From positions 11,424,823 through 11,488,822 of the forward strand of contig OZ025252.1 in NCBI GenBank assembly GCA_964019135.1: a DNA stretch of 64,000 nt. Direction: 5' to 3'. This document shows positions 1 through 13,104 of the stretch, one piece after another. Position 1 is the first letter of the stretch, and each line of letters starts with the position of its first letter. Origin of the DNA: Arenicola marina. Lineage: Eukaryota > Annelida > Polychaeta > Arenicolidae. A program made the translations under genes and the position numbers. Below the pieces are notes generated by a model, which saw only the letters and a list, made by a program, of their open reading frames with translations, had not been told where the DNA came from and did no database searches.

Positions 1-19
1 GTGCAAACACATGTTTTTA

Positions 20-482
20 CATACCTGACCCACACGTTATACATGCCTGACCCACACGTTATACATGCCTGACCCACACGTTAGACATGCCTGGCCCACA
101 CGTCATACATGCCTGACCCACACGTTATACATGCCTGACCCACACGTTATACATGCCTGACCCACACGTCATACATGCCTGACGCACACGTCATACATGC
201 CTGACCGACACGTCATACATGCCTGACCCACACGTCATACATGCCTGGCTCACGCGTCATACATGCCTGACCCACACGTTATACATGCCTGACCCACACG
301 TTATACATGCCTGACCCACACGTTATACATGTCTGACCCACGTTATGCATGCCTGACCCGCACGTTATACATGCCTGACCCACACGTTATACATGCCTGA
401 CCCACACGTCATACATGCCTGACCCACACGTTATACATGCCTGACCCACACGTTATACATGCCTGACCCACACGTCATACAC
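20..482. repeat. 22-bp minisatellite, about 21 units
   Basis: Tandem units of CATGCCTGACCCACACGTTA type with a t/c alternation (gttatac/gtcatac). The array begins near the window edge and ends at 482. No coding meaning. Confidence 0.93.
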
Positions 483-1712
483 AATTGTAAAGTTCTGCCT
501 AAAGTCAAGGTCGTTGAAGCTTTGGCAGCAGCCTCTGGCGGCGACCCAGTCACTTCCGGTTTCTCCTGGATCGCATGTGTGACGTCACAACAGCCACAGG
601 CTGCTACAAGTGCGTCGCTGCGGTAGTGTTCAGAGATGTGTGGCCGGGTGGTGCATGGCGGTGGTTGGGGGTGCGGGCTGCGGGCACAGCTGGGGTGGAG
701 ATGGGAGAGGGGCCACAACCCACGGCTGATGGGGCGGAGAGGGGGGAGGGGGGTCGGCTAAGAGAGGGTGACAGGGGAAGAGAAGTGTAACGTCCTGGGG
801 CTATTGGCCACTTAAGATAAAACGTGTTGAGCGGCAGGGCGAGCACCCCCCCCCACCCCCCTCTCAAACACGGCGAGCACCCCCCCCCCCACCCCCCACC
901 CCATCTCAAGAAGGGCCATGAGGTGGCTACCACTCTGGATGTGATTGGGGCATGAGAGGGCTGACAACTGAACGTACTTGGCAGTTTACGGAGTCTGGCT
1001 CGAGTTGGGCAGACCTCGCGAGCCCCTCTACCTTCGAGCAGCTTGGAGTACCAGATGACGTGTAAAGGTTTTACTTGGCCAAGTGGCATCTCTTCATCGC
1101 AATCATTCACAGCTCGGGCTAGAATTTATGCCATGCTTCTTATTTGCCCAGGAACCCGGATTTGTGAATATCCAATACTTAGTTTAATAGTTAGTGTGAT
1201 GTTATTTTGTCCTTATTGAAGGCATTGCACGCTTGCCAGGCCACACGGAGTCGCTTGAACCATGCGGTGAATATTGTCGAGTAAGTAAGCGATTATGTGA
1301 CTGTTCTCAGCTTTTCGGTTATCCACATATATAGCATCTTTGTGAAGTATCCCAATCCGGAGCATTGGTAGCACGCACGCCATGTCGCCCTGTAATCAGC
1401 TGCTGTGATCTCGAGTGGGACGGTCAAGGTGGTGTGGGGGTGTGGTTGATGGATGGGTCTGCACGCGGTGCCCCTTGCCCTTGGAGGGGCACTCCCCCCA
1501 GCCCTGTGCCTGTGAGGCACCCACGTCTTGTCCCTGGGTCTCGGTCCATGACCCATAAAGACGAATTACAGCAGCATACTTATGTCTATAAAGCTACTTT
1601 GCGTGCCCAGGGGACAGCCGAATACCCAGCACGGTAAAGAGATACAAAATATACGGTACAAAATGGCTTACTGCATAGAGGGAATGATAATAGAGGACCG
1701 GCTAAACGGTGG
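483..1712. other. Unique DNA, no recognisable gene
   Basis: A non-repetitive island between arrays, with C-homopolymer-rich stretches at about 847-905 (C runs of 8 to 10). Short open frames exist on both strands but none has recognisable content or convincing splice context. Confidence 0.6.
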
Positions 1713-4497
1713 CTTGGTAAAGGAGTGTGTGGTAAAGGAGGGTCTGGTAAATGAGGGTGTGGTAAGGGAGGGTGTGGTAAAGGAGGGTCTAGTAACGGAG
1801 GGTCTGGTAAAAGAGGGTGTGGTAAATGAGGGTGTGGTAAAGGAGGGTCTGGTAAATGAGGGTGTGGTAAGGGAGGGTGTGGTAAAGGAGGGTGTGGTAA
1901 AGGAGGGTATGGTAAATGAGGGTGTGGTAAGGGAGGGTGTGGTAAAGGAGGGTGTGGTAAAGGAGGGTATGGTAAAGGAGGGTCTGGTAAATGAGGGTCT
2001 GGTAAATGAGGGTGTGGTAAGGGAGGGTGTGGTAAAGGAGGGTGTGGTAAAGGAGGGTATGGTAAAGGAGGGTCTGGTAAATGAGGGTCTGGTAAATGAG
2101 GGTGTGGTAAGGGAGGGTGTGGTAAAGGAGGGTCTAGTAACGGAGGGTCTGGTAAAGGAGGGTCTGGTAAATGAGGGTGTGGTAAAGGAGGGTCTAGTAA
2201 AGGAGGGTCTGGTAAACGAGGGTCTGGTAAATGAGGGTGTGGTAAAGGAGGGTCTGGTAAATGAGGGTGTGGTAAGGGAGGGTGTGGTAAAGGAGGGTCT
2301 AGTAACGGAGGGTCTGGTAAATGAGGGTGTGGTAAAGGAGGGTGTGGTAAAGGAGGGTGTGGTAAATGAGGGTATGGTAAATGAGGGTATGATAAAGGAG
2401 GGTCTGGTAAATGAGGGTCTGGTAAATGAGGGTGTGGTAAGGGAGGGTGTGGTAAAGGAGGGTCTAGTAACGGAGGGTCTGGTAAAGGAGGGTCTGGTAA
2501 ATGAGGGTGTGGTAAAGGAGGGTCTAGTAAAGGAGGGTCTGGTAAACGAGGGTCTGGTAAAGGAGGGTGTGGTAAAGGAAGGTGTGGTAAGGGAGGGTGT
2601 GGTAAAGGTGGGTGTGGTAAATGAGGGTATGGTAAAGGAGGGTCTGGTAAATGAGGGTGTGGTAAATGAGGGTGTGGTAAATGAGGGTCTGGTAAATGAG
2701 GGTATGGTAAAGGAGGGTGTGGTAAAGGAGGGTCTGGTAAAGGATGGTCTGGTAAAGGAGGGTCTAGTAACGGAGGGTCTGGTAAAAGAGGGTGTGGTAA
2801 ATGAGGGTGTGGTAAAGGAGGGTCTGGTAAATGAGGGTGTGGTAAGGGAGGGTGTGGTAAAGGAGGGTGTGGTAAAGGAGGGTATGGTAAATGAGGGTGT
2901 GGTAAGGGAGGGTGTGGTAAAGGAGGGTGTGGTAAAGGAGGGTATGGTAAAGGAGGGTCTGGTAAATGAGGGTCTGGTAAATGAGGGTGTGGTAAGGGAG
3001 GGTGTGGTAAAGGAGGGTGTGGTAAAGGAGGGTATGGTAAAGGAGGGTCTGGTAAATGAGGGTCTGGTAAATGAGGGTGTGGTAAGGGAGGGTGTGGTAA
3101 AGGAGGGTCTAGTAACGGAGGGTCTGGTAAAGGAGGGTCTGGTAAATGAGGGTGTGGTAAAGGAGGGTCTAGTAAAGGAGGGTCTGGTAAACGAGGGTCT
3201 GGTAAATGAGGGTGTGGTAAAGGAGGGTCTGGTAAATGAGGGTGTGGTAAGGGAGGGTGTGGTAAAGGAGGGTCTAGTAACGGAGGGTGTGGTAAATGAG
3301 GGTGTGGTAAAGGAGGGTGTGGTAAAGGAGGGTGTGGTAAATGAGGGTATGGTAAATGAGGGTATGATAAAGGAGGGTCTGGTAAATGAGGGTCTGGTAA
3401 ATGAGGGTGTGGTAAGGGAGGGTGTGGTAAAGGAGGGTCTAGTAACGGAGGGTCTGGTAAAGGAGGGTCTGGTAAATGAGGGTGTGGTAAAGGAGGGTCT
3501 AGTAAAGGAGGGTCTGGTAAACGAGGGTCTGGTAAAGGAGGGTGTGGTAAAGGAAGGTGTGGTAAGGGAGGGTGTGGTAAAGGTGGGTGTGGTAAATGAG
3601 GGTATGGTAAAGGAGGGTCTGGTAAATGAGGGTGTGGTAAATGAGGGTGTGGTAAATGAGGGTCTGGTAAATGAGGGTATGGTAAAGGAGGGTGTGGTAA
3701 AGGAGGGTCTGGTAAAGGAGGGTCTGGTAAAGGAGGGTGTGGTAAATGAGGGTATGGTAAAGGAGGGTGTGGTAAAGGAGGGTGTGGTAAAGGAGGGTGT
3801 GGTAAATGAGGGTATGGTAAAGGAGGGTTTGGTAAATGAGGGTGTGGTAAATGAGGGTCTGGTAAATGAGGGTGTGGTAAAGGAGGGTGTGGTAAGGGAG
3901 GGTGTGGTAAAGGAGGGTCTAGTAAAGGAGGGTCTGGTAAAGGAGGATCTGGTAAAGGAGGGTGTGGTAAAGAAGGGTGTGGTAAAGGAGGGTGTGGTAA
4001 AGGAGAGTGGTAAATGAGGGTGTGGTAAATGAGGGTGTGGTAAATGAGGATGTGGTAAAGGAGGGTGTGGTAAAGGAGAGTCTGGTAAATGAGGGTGTGT
4101 TAAAAAAGGGTGTGGTAAAGGAGGGTGTGGTGAAGGATGGTGTGGTAAATGAGGGTGTGGTAAATGAGGGGCTGGTAAAGGAGGGTGTGGTAAAGGAGGG
4201 TGTGGTAAAGGAGGGTTTGGTAAAGGAGGGTGTGGTAAATGAGGGTGTGGTGAAGGAGGGTGTGGTAAAGGAGAGTGGTAAATGAGGGTGTGGTAAAGGA
4301 GGGTGTGGTAAAGGAGGGGTTGGTAAAGAGGGTGTGGTAAATGAGGGTGTGGTGAAGGAGGGTGTGGTAAAGGAGAGTGGTAAATGAGGGTGTGGTAAAG
4401 GAGGGTGTGGTAAAGGAGGGTGTGGTAAAGACGGATCTGGTAAAGAAGGGTCTTGTAAAGGAGGGTCTGGTAAAGAAGGGTCTGATGAAGAAGGGCC
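1713..4497. repeat. 15-bp minisatellite, about 186 units, with a 975-bp higher-order duplication
   Basis: Units are GGTCTGGTAAAGGAG variants (ggtctg/ggtgtg/ggtatg; aaggag/aatgag/agggag). Because 15 is a multiple of three, the array is open for hundreds of codons on both strands (Val-Lys-Glu-Gly type pentapeptides on +, Ser-Phe-Thr type on -). This is a period effect, not evidence of a protein. Blocks 1786-2760 and 2761-3735 are near-identical, 65 units apart. Confidence 0.95.
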
Positions 4498-4917
4498 TGG
4501 TAGGTGAGCCTGGTATAGGAGGGCCTGATAGGTGAGCCTGGTATAGGAGGGTCTGGTAGGTGAGCCTGGCATAGGAGGGTCTGATAGGTGAGCCTGGTAT
4601 AGGAGGGTCTGGTAGGTGAGCCTGGTGTAGGAGGGTCTGGTAGGTGAGCCTGGTATAGGAGGGTCTGGTAGGTGAGCCTGGTATAGGAGGGTCTGGTAGG
4701 TGAGCCTGGTATAGGAGGGTCTGGTAGGTGATCCTGGTATAGGAGGGTCTGATAGGTGAGCCTGGTATAGGAGGGTCTGGTAGGTGAACCTGGTATAGGA
4801 GGGTCTGGTAGGTGAGCCTGGTATAGGAGGGTCTGGTAGGTAAGCCTGGTATAGGAGGGTCTGGTAGGTGAGCCTGGTATAGGAGGGTCTGGTAGGTGAG
4901 CCTGGTATAGGAGGGTC
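4498..4917. repeat. 28-bp minisatellite, 15 units
   Basis: The unit contains GGTCTGGTAGGTGAG and CCTGGTATAGGAG. It directly abuts the 15-bp array and looks like a dimer of that unit minus two bases. Confidence 0.93.
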
Positions 4918-5298
4918 GTGTTCACCAGTGGTTCTTCCTTGCCGGGCCCTGCAGTAGTCTGTTTACTCGTCTGTCGGACGGTCTTTCCCCACTCAATAGA
5001 GACTTGGCCCGAGATGAAAGCTCCAATCTGCCCAATACAAGAAATAAGTGTCGTTTAATGATGACCAATTGGTCTTAATGACAAAACAGACATCGACAGT
5101 TATGTTTACGGTCATGAAAGATTTACGAAGGCGGCTCTTGTTCCAACAATAGCCGTGAGCGGCAGAGAGCAAACGGTTCACGTGTTGCCCCCCGCCCCCC
5201 CCCCCGGCCCCCTTCCAGCGGACAGCTCCCCCTGCAGAGGCCTCTGACCTTTGAGACGTCTTGCTGGAGGGTTTATGCACTCGTCAATTTTTAGTATT
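4918..5298. other. Unique DNA, no gene seen
   Basis: A short unique island with a C-rich run at about 5189-5212. No coding or RNA feature recognised. Confidence 0.5.
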
Positions 5299-6170
5299 GG
5301 CCCTCCTCTTACCCTGTGTGTAGACAGGAACAGGTCAGGTATTAGCCCTACACTACCCCCTCCTCTTACCCTGCGTGTAGACAGGAACAGGTCAGGTATT
5401 AGCCCTACACTACCCCCTCCTCTCACCCTGCGTGTAAACAGGAACAGGTCAGGTATTAGCCCTGCACTACCCCCTCCTCTCACCCTGTGTGCAGACAGGA
5501 ACAGGTCAGGTATTAGCCCTACACTACCCCCTCCTCTTACCCTGTGTGTAGACAGGAACAGGTCAGGTATTAGCCCTGCACTACCCCCTCCTCTTACCCT
5601 GTGTGTAGACAGGAACAGGTCAGGTATTAGCCCTACACTACCCCCTCCTCTTACCCTGCGTGTAGACAGGAACAGGTCAGGTATTAGCCCTACACTACCC
5701 CCTCCTCTCACCCTGCGTGTAAACAGGAACAGGTCAGGTATTAGCCCTGCACTACCTCCTCTTCTCACCCTGTGTGTAGACAGGAACAGGTCAGGTATTA
5801 GCCCTACACTACCCCCTCTTCTGACCCTGTGTGTAGACAGGAACAGGTCAGGTATTAGCCCTACACTACCCCCTCCTCTCACCCTGCGTGTAAACAGGAA
5901 CAGGACAGGTATTAGCCCTGCACTACCCCCTCCTCTCACCCTGTGTGTAGACAGGAACAGGTCAGGTATTAGCCCTACACTACCCCCTTCTCTCACCCTG
6001 TGTGTAGACAGGAACAGGTCAGGTATTAGCCCTACACTACCCCCTCCTCTCACCCTGTGTGTAGACAGGAACAGGTCAGGTATTAGCCCTACACTACCCC
6101 CTCCTCTTACCCTGTGTGTAGACAGGAACAGGTCAGGTATTAGCCCTACACTACCCCCTCCTCTCACCCC
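5299..6170. repeat. 57-bp minisatellite, about 15 units
   Basis: The unit includes GACAGGAACAGGTCAGGTAT and TAGCCCTACACTACCCCCTC. A 57-bp period is 19 codons, so both strands stay open; a 19-residue repeat on either strand is a by-product. Confidence 0.93.
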
Positions 6171-9100
6171 TGTGTTTGGTAACGCACACATACTTCCGCG
6201 TTCGTCTCGCTGCTACTAATCACCATTCTAATCTCACGCTAATGTCGTCAACATTGTTTGAACACAATTGTTAAATGAAACGTTCCCTTTATCATTGTCA
6301 TGGACTGTTGTTTAATAAGCGCGAGACTTTTCAAACGTAGATCCGACAAGTCAGTTGTTTGCCAGAATATTGGATAGAGTTTGGATTTCCTATTAACTAA
6401 GCTTTCCCTGTGTCTGCGAGGCGGGCCGTGTCTGCCTCCCAACCAGCCCCCCTCCCTGTCCCACCCCCTCTCCGCTAGGACCCACCCTACCCATGCACCG
6501 CCGTCCCCTGGGGTACGCGCCGTGCGCACTCGCTGCCACGGAGGGCACTTTGTAAAACGGAAATGAGGGTTTGCCTGCCCCGAGGCCGCGTTTATGCCGC
6601 CTGGCCAGCGTACCACCAGCGGGATGGTGGAGGACTTCTCACTTGACTGGCCAGCCCCCCCGCCCCCCGCCTTCCGTCACTGACCTTGGTGTGTGCCGTG
6701 TGCTTTGTCACGGTATAATAGTGACCGAAGGACAAGAGACACGACCTCGTCCTCACCCCTCCCCGACCCTAGACATGTCTTCACCCTCACCCTCGCCCCA
6801 CCCCGACCCTAACGATATCTTCACCCTCTGTGTACCAGCGTAAAGGAAGCCCCCCCCCCATCGTCTGTACACGGCGATCACGCGGAGAGGGGGAAAAGGG
6901 GCCCTCTTTTGTAACAGCCCTCCACGCCCCGGTTTGGAGTGATATGAACCCCCCCCCCCCCGCCTCCTCCGCCCACGACCCACGACCCCACCCCCACTGG
7001 TCCCAGAGCGCCATGACCACCGACGGATAAAGGTCAATCGAGTTGCTGGGACCGGCTAACCAGATGGAGTTCCGCCCCGAGCCTTGCTCGCTATTTCCGG
7101 TCCTGTGCAGAGCGGCTACAGTCGCCCCGGAGCTTCCATTACAGCCACTCTAATATCGCATTTGTGCTGTCGTTTATAACTAAATGGATGATCTCATTAT
7201 TATCGTTATCGCAACGAATCTATTTTTCTTTTCAATTTGACTTATTGACTACATATCAAAACGCCGCGCTGGAGATATGTGCAGAGACCAGGCGGTGCAT
7301 GCGTCAGTAGTGAGCGGGGCTTTTAACATAGCTCACTGGTTACTCCACAAGCTATAACATTCTATCATTGTCGGTCCCATGTGTAATTCAATATAGGAAT
7401 TTGAAAGGGGTGCTACCGGCGATGTCCTACGTAAGGTGGTTAATGGACTATTTGATCCTCGGACCAAAATGTGCCCGTATTTCTGCAAGCAACAACAATT
7501 CGTCCCAATGCCCTCTCCAGTAGCTCGGCTCCAGTCGGCATTTTCGCAGTTGCTGGCCATTTTGCTGGGGTATGTTGGCGGCTATAGGTGACTCTGGGCT
7601 TATACTCATTTTGAAACTATTATTGTTAGGCTATATACGGTCATGTATTGAACAGTGCATTGTTCTGGTATACTGTCACAGTTTAACATTAACTGTAACA
7701 TTTAACAATTAAAGCATTGTATTACATATTAACTACGAAATTGTATCTGAGTATGGCATAAAAAAAGTGTTTTACAGAAGAAAAAAAATAGCTGGTAGCC
7801 CAAGGCCTGAAAGACGGGGAAAAATCTGACAAAGATGTTGGCCGTCCTTCCTACAGCCACGGCATGGTGGCCATAGCGCCTGCGTACCTGACAGGTGCCT
7901 GGTTACAATGGATCCCTCAAGGCTGCAGCCAGGCCTTGTGCCTCGCTGGATAGGTCTTTGTCACTCTAATCAATGGGATTGAAGCTCCAAAACCGATTTC
8001 CACTTGGGACGTCACACAGAGCGCCAATTAGGTGGAGGTGTAAGCAGAAAGTGGATTACGGGGGTAGGGGGAGGGGGAGGGGGAGGGGGCGATGTTTACC
8101 TGGACGCCCGGGTAATGGCGGACCCCTCGCCGCTAAATGGACCGTGACAGCCGACGCCTCCCGCCGCCTGCCCCCCCCCCACCCCCCAGCCTGCCACGTT
8201 CCGCCTCTTCCCACCATATATATTGATCTAATGGCACTCGGACTATTAATACACACCGTTGATTAATCAGTGACGCAGGTTTGGCGGCCTTCAAGACGAC
8301 GGGGGGTGGTGGGGCGGAGAGGGGGGGGGTGGCCTTGGATACTGGATCAGGGGCCGATGAGGTGAGGTGTGGGGGCGAGGAGGCCCCTAGGTGTAGCGTA
8401 GGTGGGTGGGTGGGTGGTCGTATTGGGTTGTCCCAGGCTCCCTGGTGAATACCACACCTGGTCGGGGAGTGTGAAGAAAAAGTGTGCCTGGGTCGGTGGG
8501 GGTGGGGGTGGGGGTGGGGGTGGGGGTGGCAGTCGGGCTATGATTGGGGATGTATAATGAATTAAGGGATTTGGGGATGCAGCCTATGCGACAGAGGGGA
8601 TTGTGTATCTAGCGAGGGAGGTGGGGTGCCGTGACGGGGGAGGTGAGGGGGAGGTTATTTTACAAGAGGCGAAGGAGCTATGGGGCGAATGGTGTGGGGT
8701 GTCTAGTCGGGTATGGTGGGTCTGTGGGGGTGGCGGGGACGGAGAGGGAAGGTGGTGCCGGATGACGCCTGTGTGAGCTGTTGTCAGGGTGATGCTTGCT
8801 TACGGCATCGCCTATTGATTTTGTCGGGGGTGGAGGTGGGGGAGCGGGGGGGGGGGGGCACCAGGTGAAGTCATGGGGTCCTCGTCATAAACACATGCAG
8901 CACCCAGCACCCGGACACCACCTCTTTGGGGGTTATAGATCTTTGAATGCAGATTTTTATGTGGATCTTTGGCTGTGGCTTTGTGACTGCAATTCCCAAC
9001 CTTGACTCCGTTCTCGTGTGTAATGAGTGTTCCTTTCCCTCTCTGGTGCTCTTGCTGTATATATCACTCCCATCCTTATTGCTTCTGGCTCTCAACATCC

Positions 9101-9519
9101 TCGGCGGGCTACCGATTTGTACCTCTCTGTGCTTGCCTGCCACCTACCGGCTGTGTGCTACATGTAACCGCCACCCTCAGGTACAGTCTACAAAAGACAG
9201 GTGTACAACATTTGTCTCACAACGCCGGGGCCACATTAACCACAACGTCAGCTTCAGACACCAGCACTCTTAGCGCTACCGAAGGCGGCTCTCTTCTGCC
9301 CGTTAACATTCCGGAAATAGCCCCTGGGATGGGTGAACTGTATCGTGGGCCTCAGCCTAGTCTTCATGGGTGGTGTGCTGGTGGGTGTATCTCTCCCAAC
9401 TCCCACTCTCACCACCGCCAGTACCGCGAAGAGAAACAGGCGCTGACGGTCGACCAGCGAACCTGGTGGGTGACAAGCGAGCTCACTTACCCCACCCAGG
9501 GGATCCAAGCCTCACCCCG
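6171..9519. other. Unique island with low-complexity G/C tracts, no recognised gene
   Basis: 3.3 kb without tandem arrays. It has C-rich stretches at 6650-6670 and 6949-6961, and G-rich DNA at 8060-8089 and 8281-8860. The minus strand has an open frame at 7333-7560 (75 codons from MASNCENADWSRATGEG) with mixed, protein-like composition, but I do not recognise it. A plus-strand frame at 9002-9547 is also unrecognised. Confidence 0.5.
8497..8528. repeat. (GGGGGT)n tract
   Basis: Five consecutive runs of five G separated by single T; a simple repeat and a strong G-quadruplex candidate. Confidence 0.85.
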
Positions 9520-9653
9520 ATGGCCGAGTGGCCAGTGTGCGGGATGAGGGGTATCTCAATGGCCGAGTGGCCAGTGTGCGGGATGAGGGGTATCTCAATG
9601 GCCGAGTGGCCAGTGTGCGGGATGAGGGGTATCTCAATGGCCGAGTGGCCGCC
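9520..9653. repeat. 39-bp repeat, about 3.4 units
   Basis: Units contain ATGGCCGAGTGGCCAGTGTG and GATGAGGGGTATCTCA, with perfect identity among the full copies. Confidence 0.9.
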
Positions 9654-11009
9654 ACTGCCTGGTTACCGATGACGTCATAGCAATACGCCATGGCTGGGCG
9701 CACAGACCTCGTCACCAGGCCAGACCGCCATTTGCCTTGTAGATGTCTAATCCAGGGAGAGAGTAGCATCGGTGAGCCTCCCCCCCCCCCCCCCCGCCTT
9801 CCCACCCCCTCTTTGCCCTTGATGCGTCAGTCTTTAATAGTGCCAGAGTCTCTGGGCTTTGTGGCCGACGTTTAGCCTGAATTAAAGTTGACGTGGTCGG
9901 TGAATTGCTCAGTTTAATAATAACACACTGACCCGTGGGATGATTTCATGTACTATTTATTTGATGATTACATATATACAAAATATATTACATATATACA
10001 AAGTATACATATTGCCCTGGTCTCTCTCCGGGATCGTCTGTCGGCTGCTCGGGGGTTGCCCTTATTTATACAGGAAGCGCGGACGTTATGGTGAGCACCG
10101 TGAGGCGGCTTGGATCCGAGCTATGGCGCGACAGGCTCCGGGCTACTAGTGTGTTAGCTGGTTGACTTCAGGTGGTACTAAAAGAATCAATACACAAAGT
10201 AGGAGTGTAAGAATTCATATATTTAGTGACATGGTTATGTACCGTTTGCAAGAATAATATAGCTTCGGATAGTTAGGCAAATCTACACAAGTTCATTTTT
10301 GAGTCAGTGGTTGTCCTAAAACAACTTGTCCCAACAACTGGTGGACCTCATAACGGAATTAATCATATACTCTCTGTTTCCATATTACGCTTATAAAGGA
10401 GATTGAACTTCAAGAATATTCGGGATTTGCGCATCTTTCTTACATTTAAAAAAGGGAAATTAATCGCCCTGACCGCCGCCAGTGAGTAGCCAGTCAGGGC
10501 TGGGCGCGGCCAGAGGACAGTCAGCGCTGGGATCGTGGAGTGGGCTGCACCAGTGAGCCTGCGTGCGCTGCTTGGCTGGCGGGCCGGCTCCCGGCACGCC
10601 ACTACAGGGCATGACAGGGGAAAGGGCGCTACGATATTGATCCCCGTATATAAGACTATCACCCTGTGTCTGCGGGAGGCCGGGAGGCAGGCTGCCCTGG
10701 TGCACGGCCAACACACGCCAATCGACACTATCGAACAGTGATGTGTCGTGTGCCAGGTATTAAACGTTAGGTATTAGACGTGCTAGCTTCAAATGGTTGA
10801 TCAACGTCAGATCAGGAAGGATTTGTGAAGCGATGGATCAGTGGTGGATCAGGTCTTTGTGGCGATGGCACGTACAGAGGATGAATAAATAGCTAAACAA
10901 ACTAAAGAAAGAATCCCATTGAATTGATGAGATGAATGATATGTCAAGCAAAATACTAAATAATACCGGGTTTAAACTCGGGTCAGTTGATATCAACCGC
11001 GCCCTTCTT
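9654..11009. other. Unique DNA, no recognised gene
   Basis: Contains a C17 run at about 9780-9797, an AT-rich patch at 9958-10010 and a TATATAAG at 10647-10654 in GC-rich flanks. The open frames here have no recognisable content. Confidence 0.45.
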
Positions 11010-11640
11010 GTCACCGCCACCCCCGTGTCACCGCCACCCCCGTGTAACCGCCACCCCCGTGTCACCGCCACCCCCATGTCACCGCCACACGCGTGTCACC
11101 GCCACCCCCGTGTCACCGCCACCCCCGTGTAACCGCCACCCCCGTGTCACCGCCACCCCCGTGTAACCGCCACCCCCGTGTCACCGCCACCCCCGTGTCA
11201 CCGCCACCCCCGTGTAACCGCCACCCCCGTGTCACCGCCAACCCGTGTCACCGCCACCCCCGTGTCACCGCCACCCCCGTGTCACACTCACCCCGTGTCA
11301 CCACAACCCCCGTGTCACCAAAACCCGCGTGTCACCAAAACCCCCATGTCACCGCCACCCCCGTGTCACCGCCACCCCCGTGTTACCACAACCCTCGTGT
11401 CACAACAACCCCCGTGTCACCGCCACCCCCGTGTCACCGCCACCCCCGTGTCACCGCCACCACCCCCGTGTCACCGCCACCCCTGTGTCACCCCGATTCC
11501 CTGTGTCACCCCCAACCCCGTTTCACTTCTACCCCCGTCACCCCCACCCCGTGTTACCGCCACCCCCGTGTCACCACAACCCCCGTGTCACCGCCACCCC
11601 CGTGTCACCGCCACCCCCGTGTCACCCCGATTTCCTGTGC
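11010..11640. repeat. 17-bp minisatellite, about 37 units
   Basis: Units of CCGCCACCCCCGTGTCA with drift towards ccacaacccccgtgtca in the centre. Three frames stay open because the units lack stops. Confidence 0.92.
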
Positions 11641-11774
11641 CACTGCCATTCATAGAGCGCCGGGTCCTCGTCCCTCGGTCCCGCGTCTATAAGGGACGAG
11701 GCATGGGCTGGCTGGCTGGGGGCGGGGGGGGGGGGGGGGCGCCGGGCGTGTGTCGCCGCATCTGATAGTGGCGG

Positions 11775-12750
11775 GCAGAGCTCGGGGAGAGACAGTGCTC
11801 TGGTAGGGATATAGCGCAGAGCTCGGGGAGAGACAGTGCTTTGGTAGGGATATAGCGCAGAGCTCGGGGAGAGACAGTGCTCTGGTAGGAATATAGCGCA
11901 GAGCTCGGGGAGAGACAGTGCTCTGGTAGGGATATAGCGCAGAGCTCGGGGAGAGACAGTGCTCTGGTAGGGATATAGCGCAGAGCTCGGGGAGAGACAG
12001 TGCTCTGGTAGGGATATAGCGCAGAGCTCGGGGAGAGATAATGCTCTGGTAGGGATATAGCGCAGAGCTCGGGGAGAGACAGTGCTCTGGTAGGGATATA
12101 GCGCAGAGCTCGGGGAGAGATGGCTCTGGTAGGGATATAGCGCAGAGCTCGGGAGAGACAGTGCTCTGGTAGGGATATAGCGCAGAGCTCGGGGAGAGAC
12201 AGTGCTCTGGTAGGGATATAGCGCAGAGCTCGGGAGAGACAGTGCTCTGGTAGGGATATAGCGCAGAGCTCGGGGAGAGACAGTGCTCTGGTAGGGATAT
12301 AGCGCAGAGCTCGGGGAGAGATGGCTCTGGTAGGGATATAGCGCAGAGCTCGGGGAGAGACAGTGCTCTGGTAGGGATATAGCGCAGAGCTCGGGGAGAG
12401 ACAGTGCTCTGGTAGGGATATAGCGCAGAGCTCGGGGAGAGACAGTGCTCTGGTATGGATATAGCGCAGAGCTCGGGAGAGACAGTGCTCTGGTAGGGAT
12501 ATAGCGCAGAGCTCGGGGAGAGATGGCTCTGGTAGGGATATAGCGCAGAGCTCGGGGAGAGACAGTGCTCTGGTAGGGATATAGCGCAGAGCTCGGGGAG
12601 AGACAGTGCTCTGGTAGGGATATAGCGCAGAGCTCGGGGAGAGACAGTGCTCTGGTAGGGATATAGCGCAGAGCTCGGGGAGAGACAGTGCTCTGGTAGG
12701 GATATAGCGCAGAGCTCGGGAGAGACAGTGCTCTGGTAGGGATATAGCGC
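11775..12750. repeat. 41-bp minisatellite, about 24 units
   Basis: Units contain GCAGAGCTCGGGGAGAGACA and GTGCTCTGGTAGGGATATAG. A shorter variant (gagatggctctgg) recurs at regular spacing, suggesting block duplication. Confidence 0.94.
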
Positions 12751-13104
12751 TTTAATGCAACTATCTACTGGGAGCCGGTGGGTATGGGGGTGGGGGGGGG
12801 CTTCTTGGCGGACCCATGCCCGGGTTACACCCTTTTAATTCCTCGCCGTAAATCAGACCTCCTTGCGGACCCTCTCGGGTGTGCGCAGATAACCAAATGG
12901 CTTAGTTGTGGCCCCGCCCGCCCGCCCGCCCCCCCCCCCCCCCGCCCGCCCGCCCGCCCGCGAGACACTGCCGCCTGACCTCTGCAACCCCGTCCGCGTC
13001 TCAATAACCCCACCGTCCGTCCCCCTTCCTCCCCTCCCTCCCTCCTCCCTGCTCTTCCACGCACGCCACCCCATGCAAGTAGCAATCAGCCTGGTAAGGG
13101 ACGG
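12751..13104. other. Unique and C-rich DNA, no gene
   Basis: Includes a (CCCG)n-rich tract at about 12910-12961. Nothing coding recognised. Confidence 0.5.

Noticed and set aside
1582..4925. Open frames of 811 codons (+) and 1085 codons (-) made of short peptide repeats
   Set aside because: The 15-bp period is a multiple of three, so any stop-free unit stays open on both strands. The frames continue into the 28-bp array and show no start context or non-repeat domain.
5178..6219. 19-residue repeat proteins on both strands of the 57-bp array
   Set aside because: 57 is a multiple of three and the unit lacks stops on both strands.
9002..9547. 181-codon plus-strand frame
   Set aside because: Not recognised, runs into a 39-bp repeat, and composition and context do not suggest coding.
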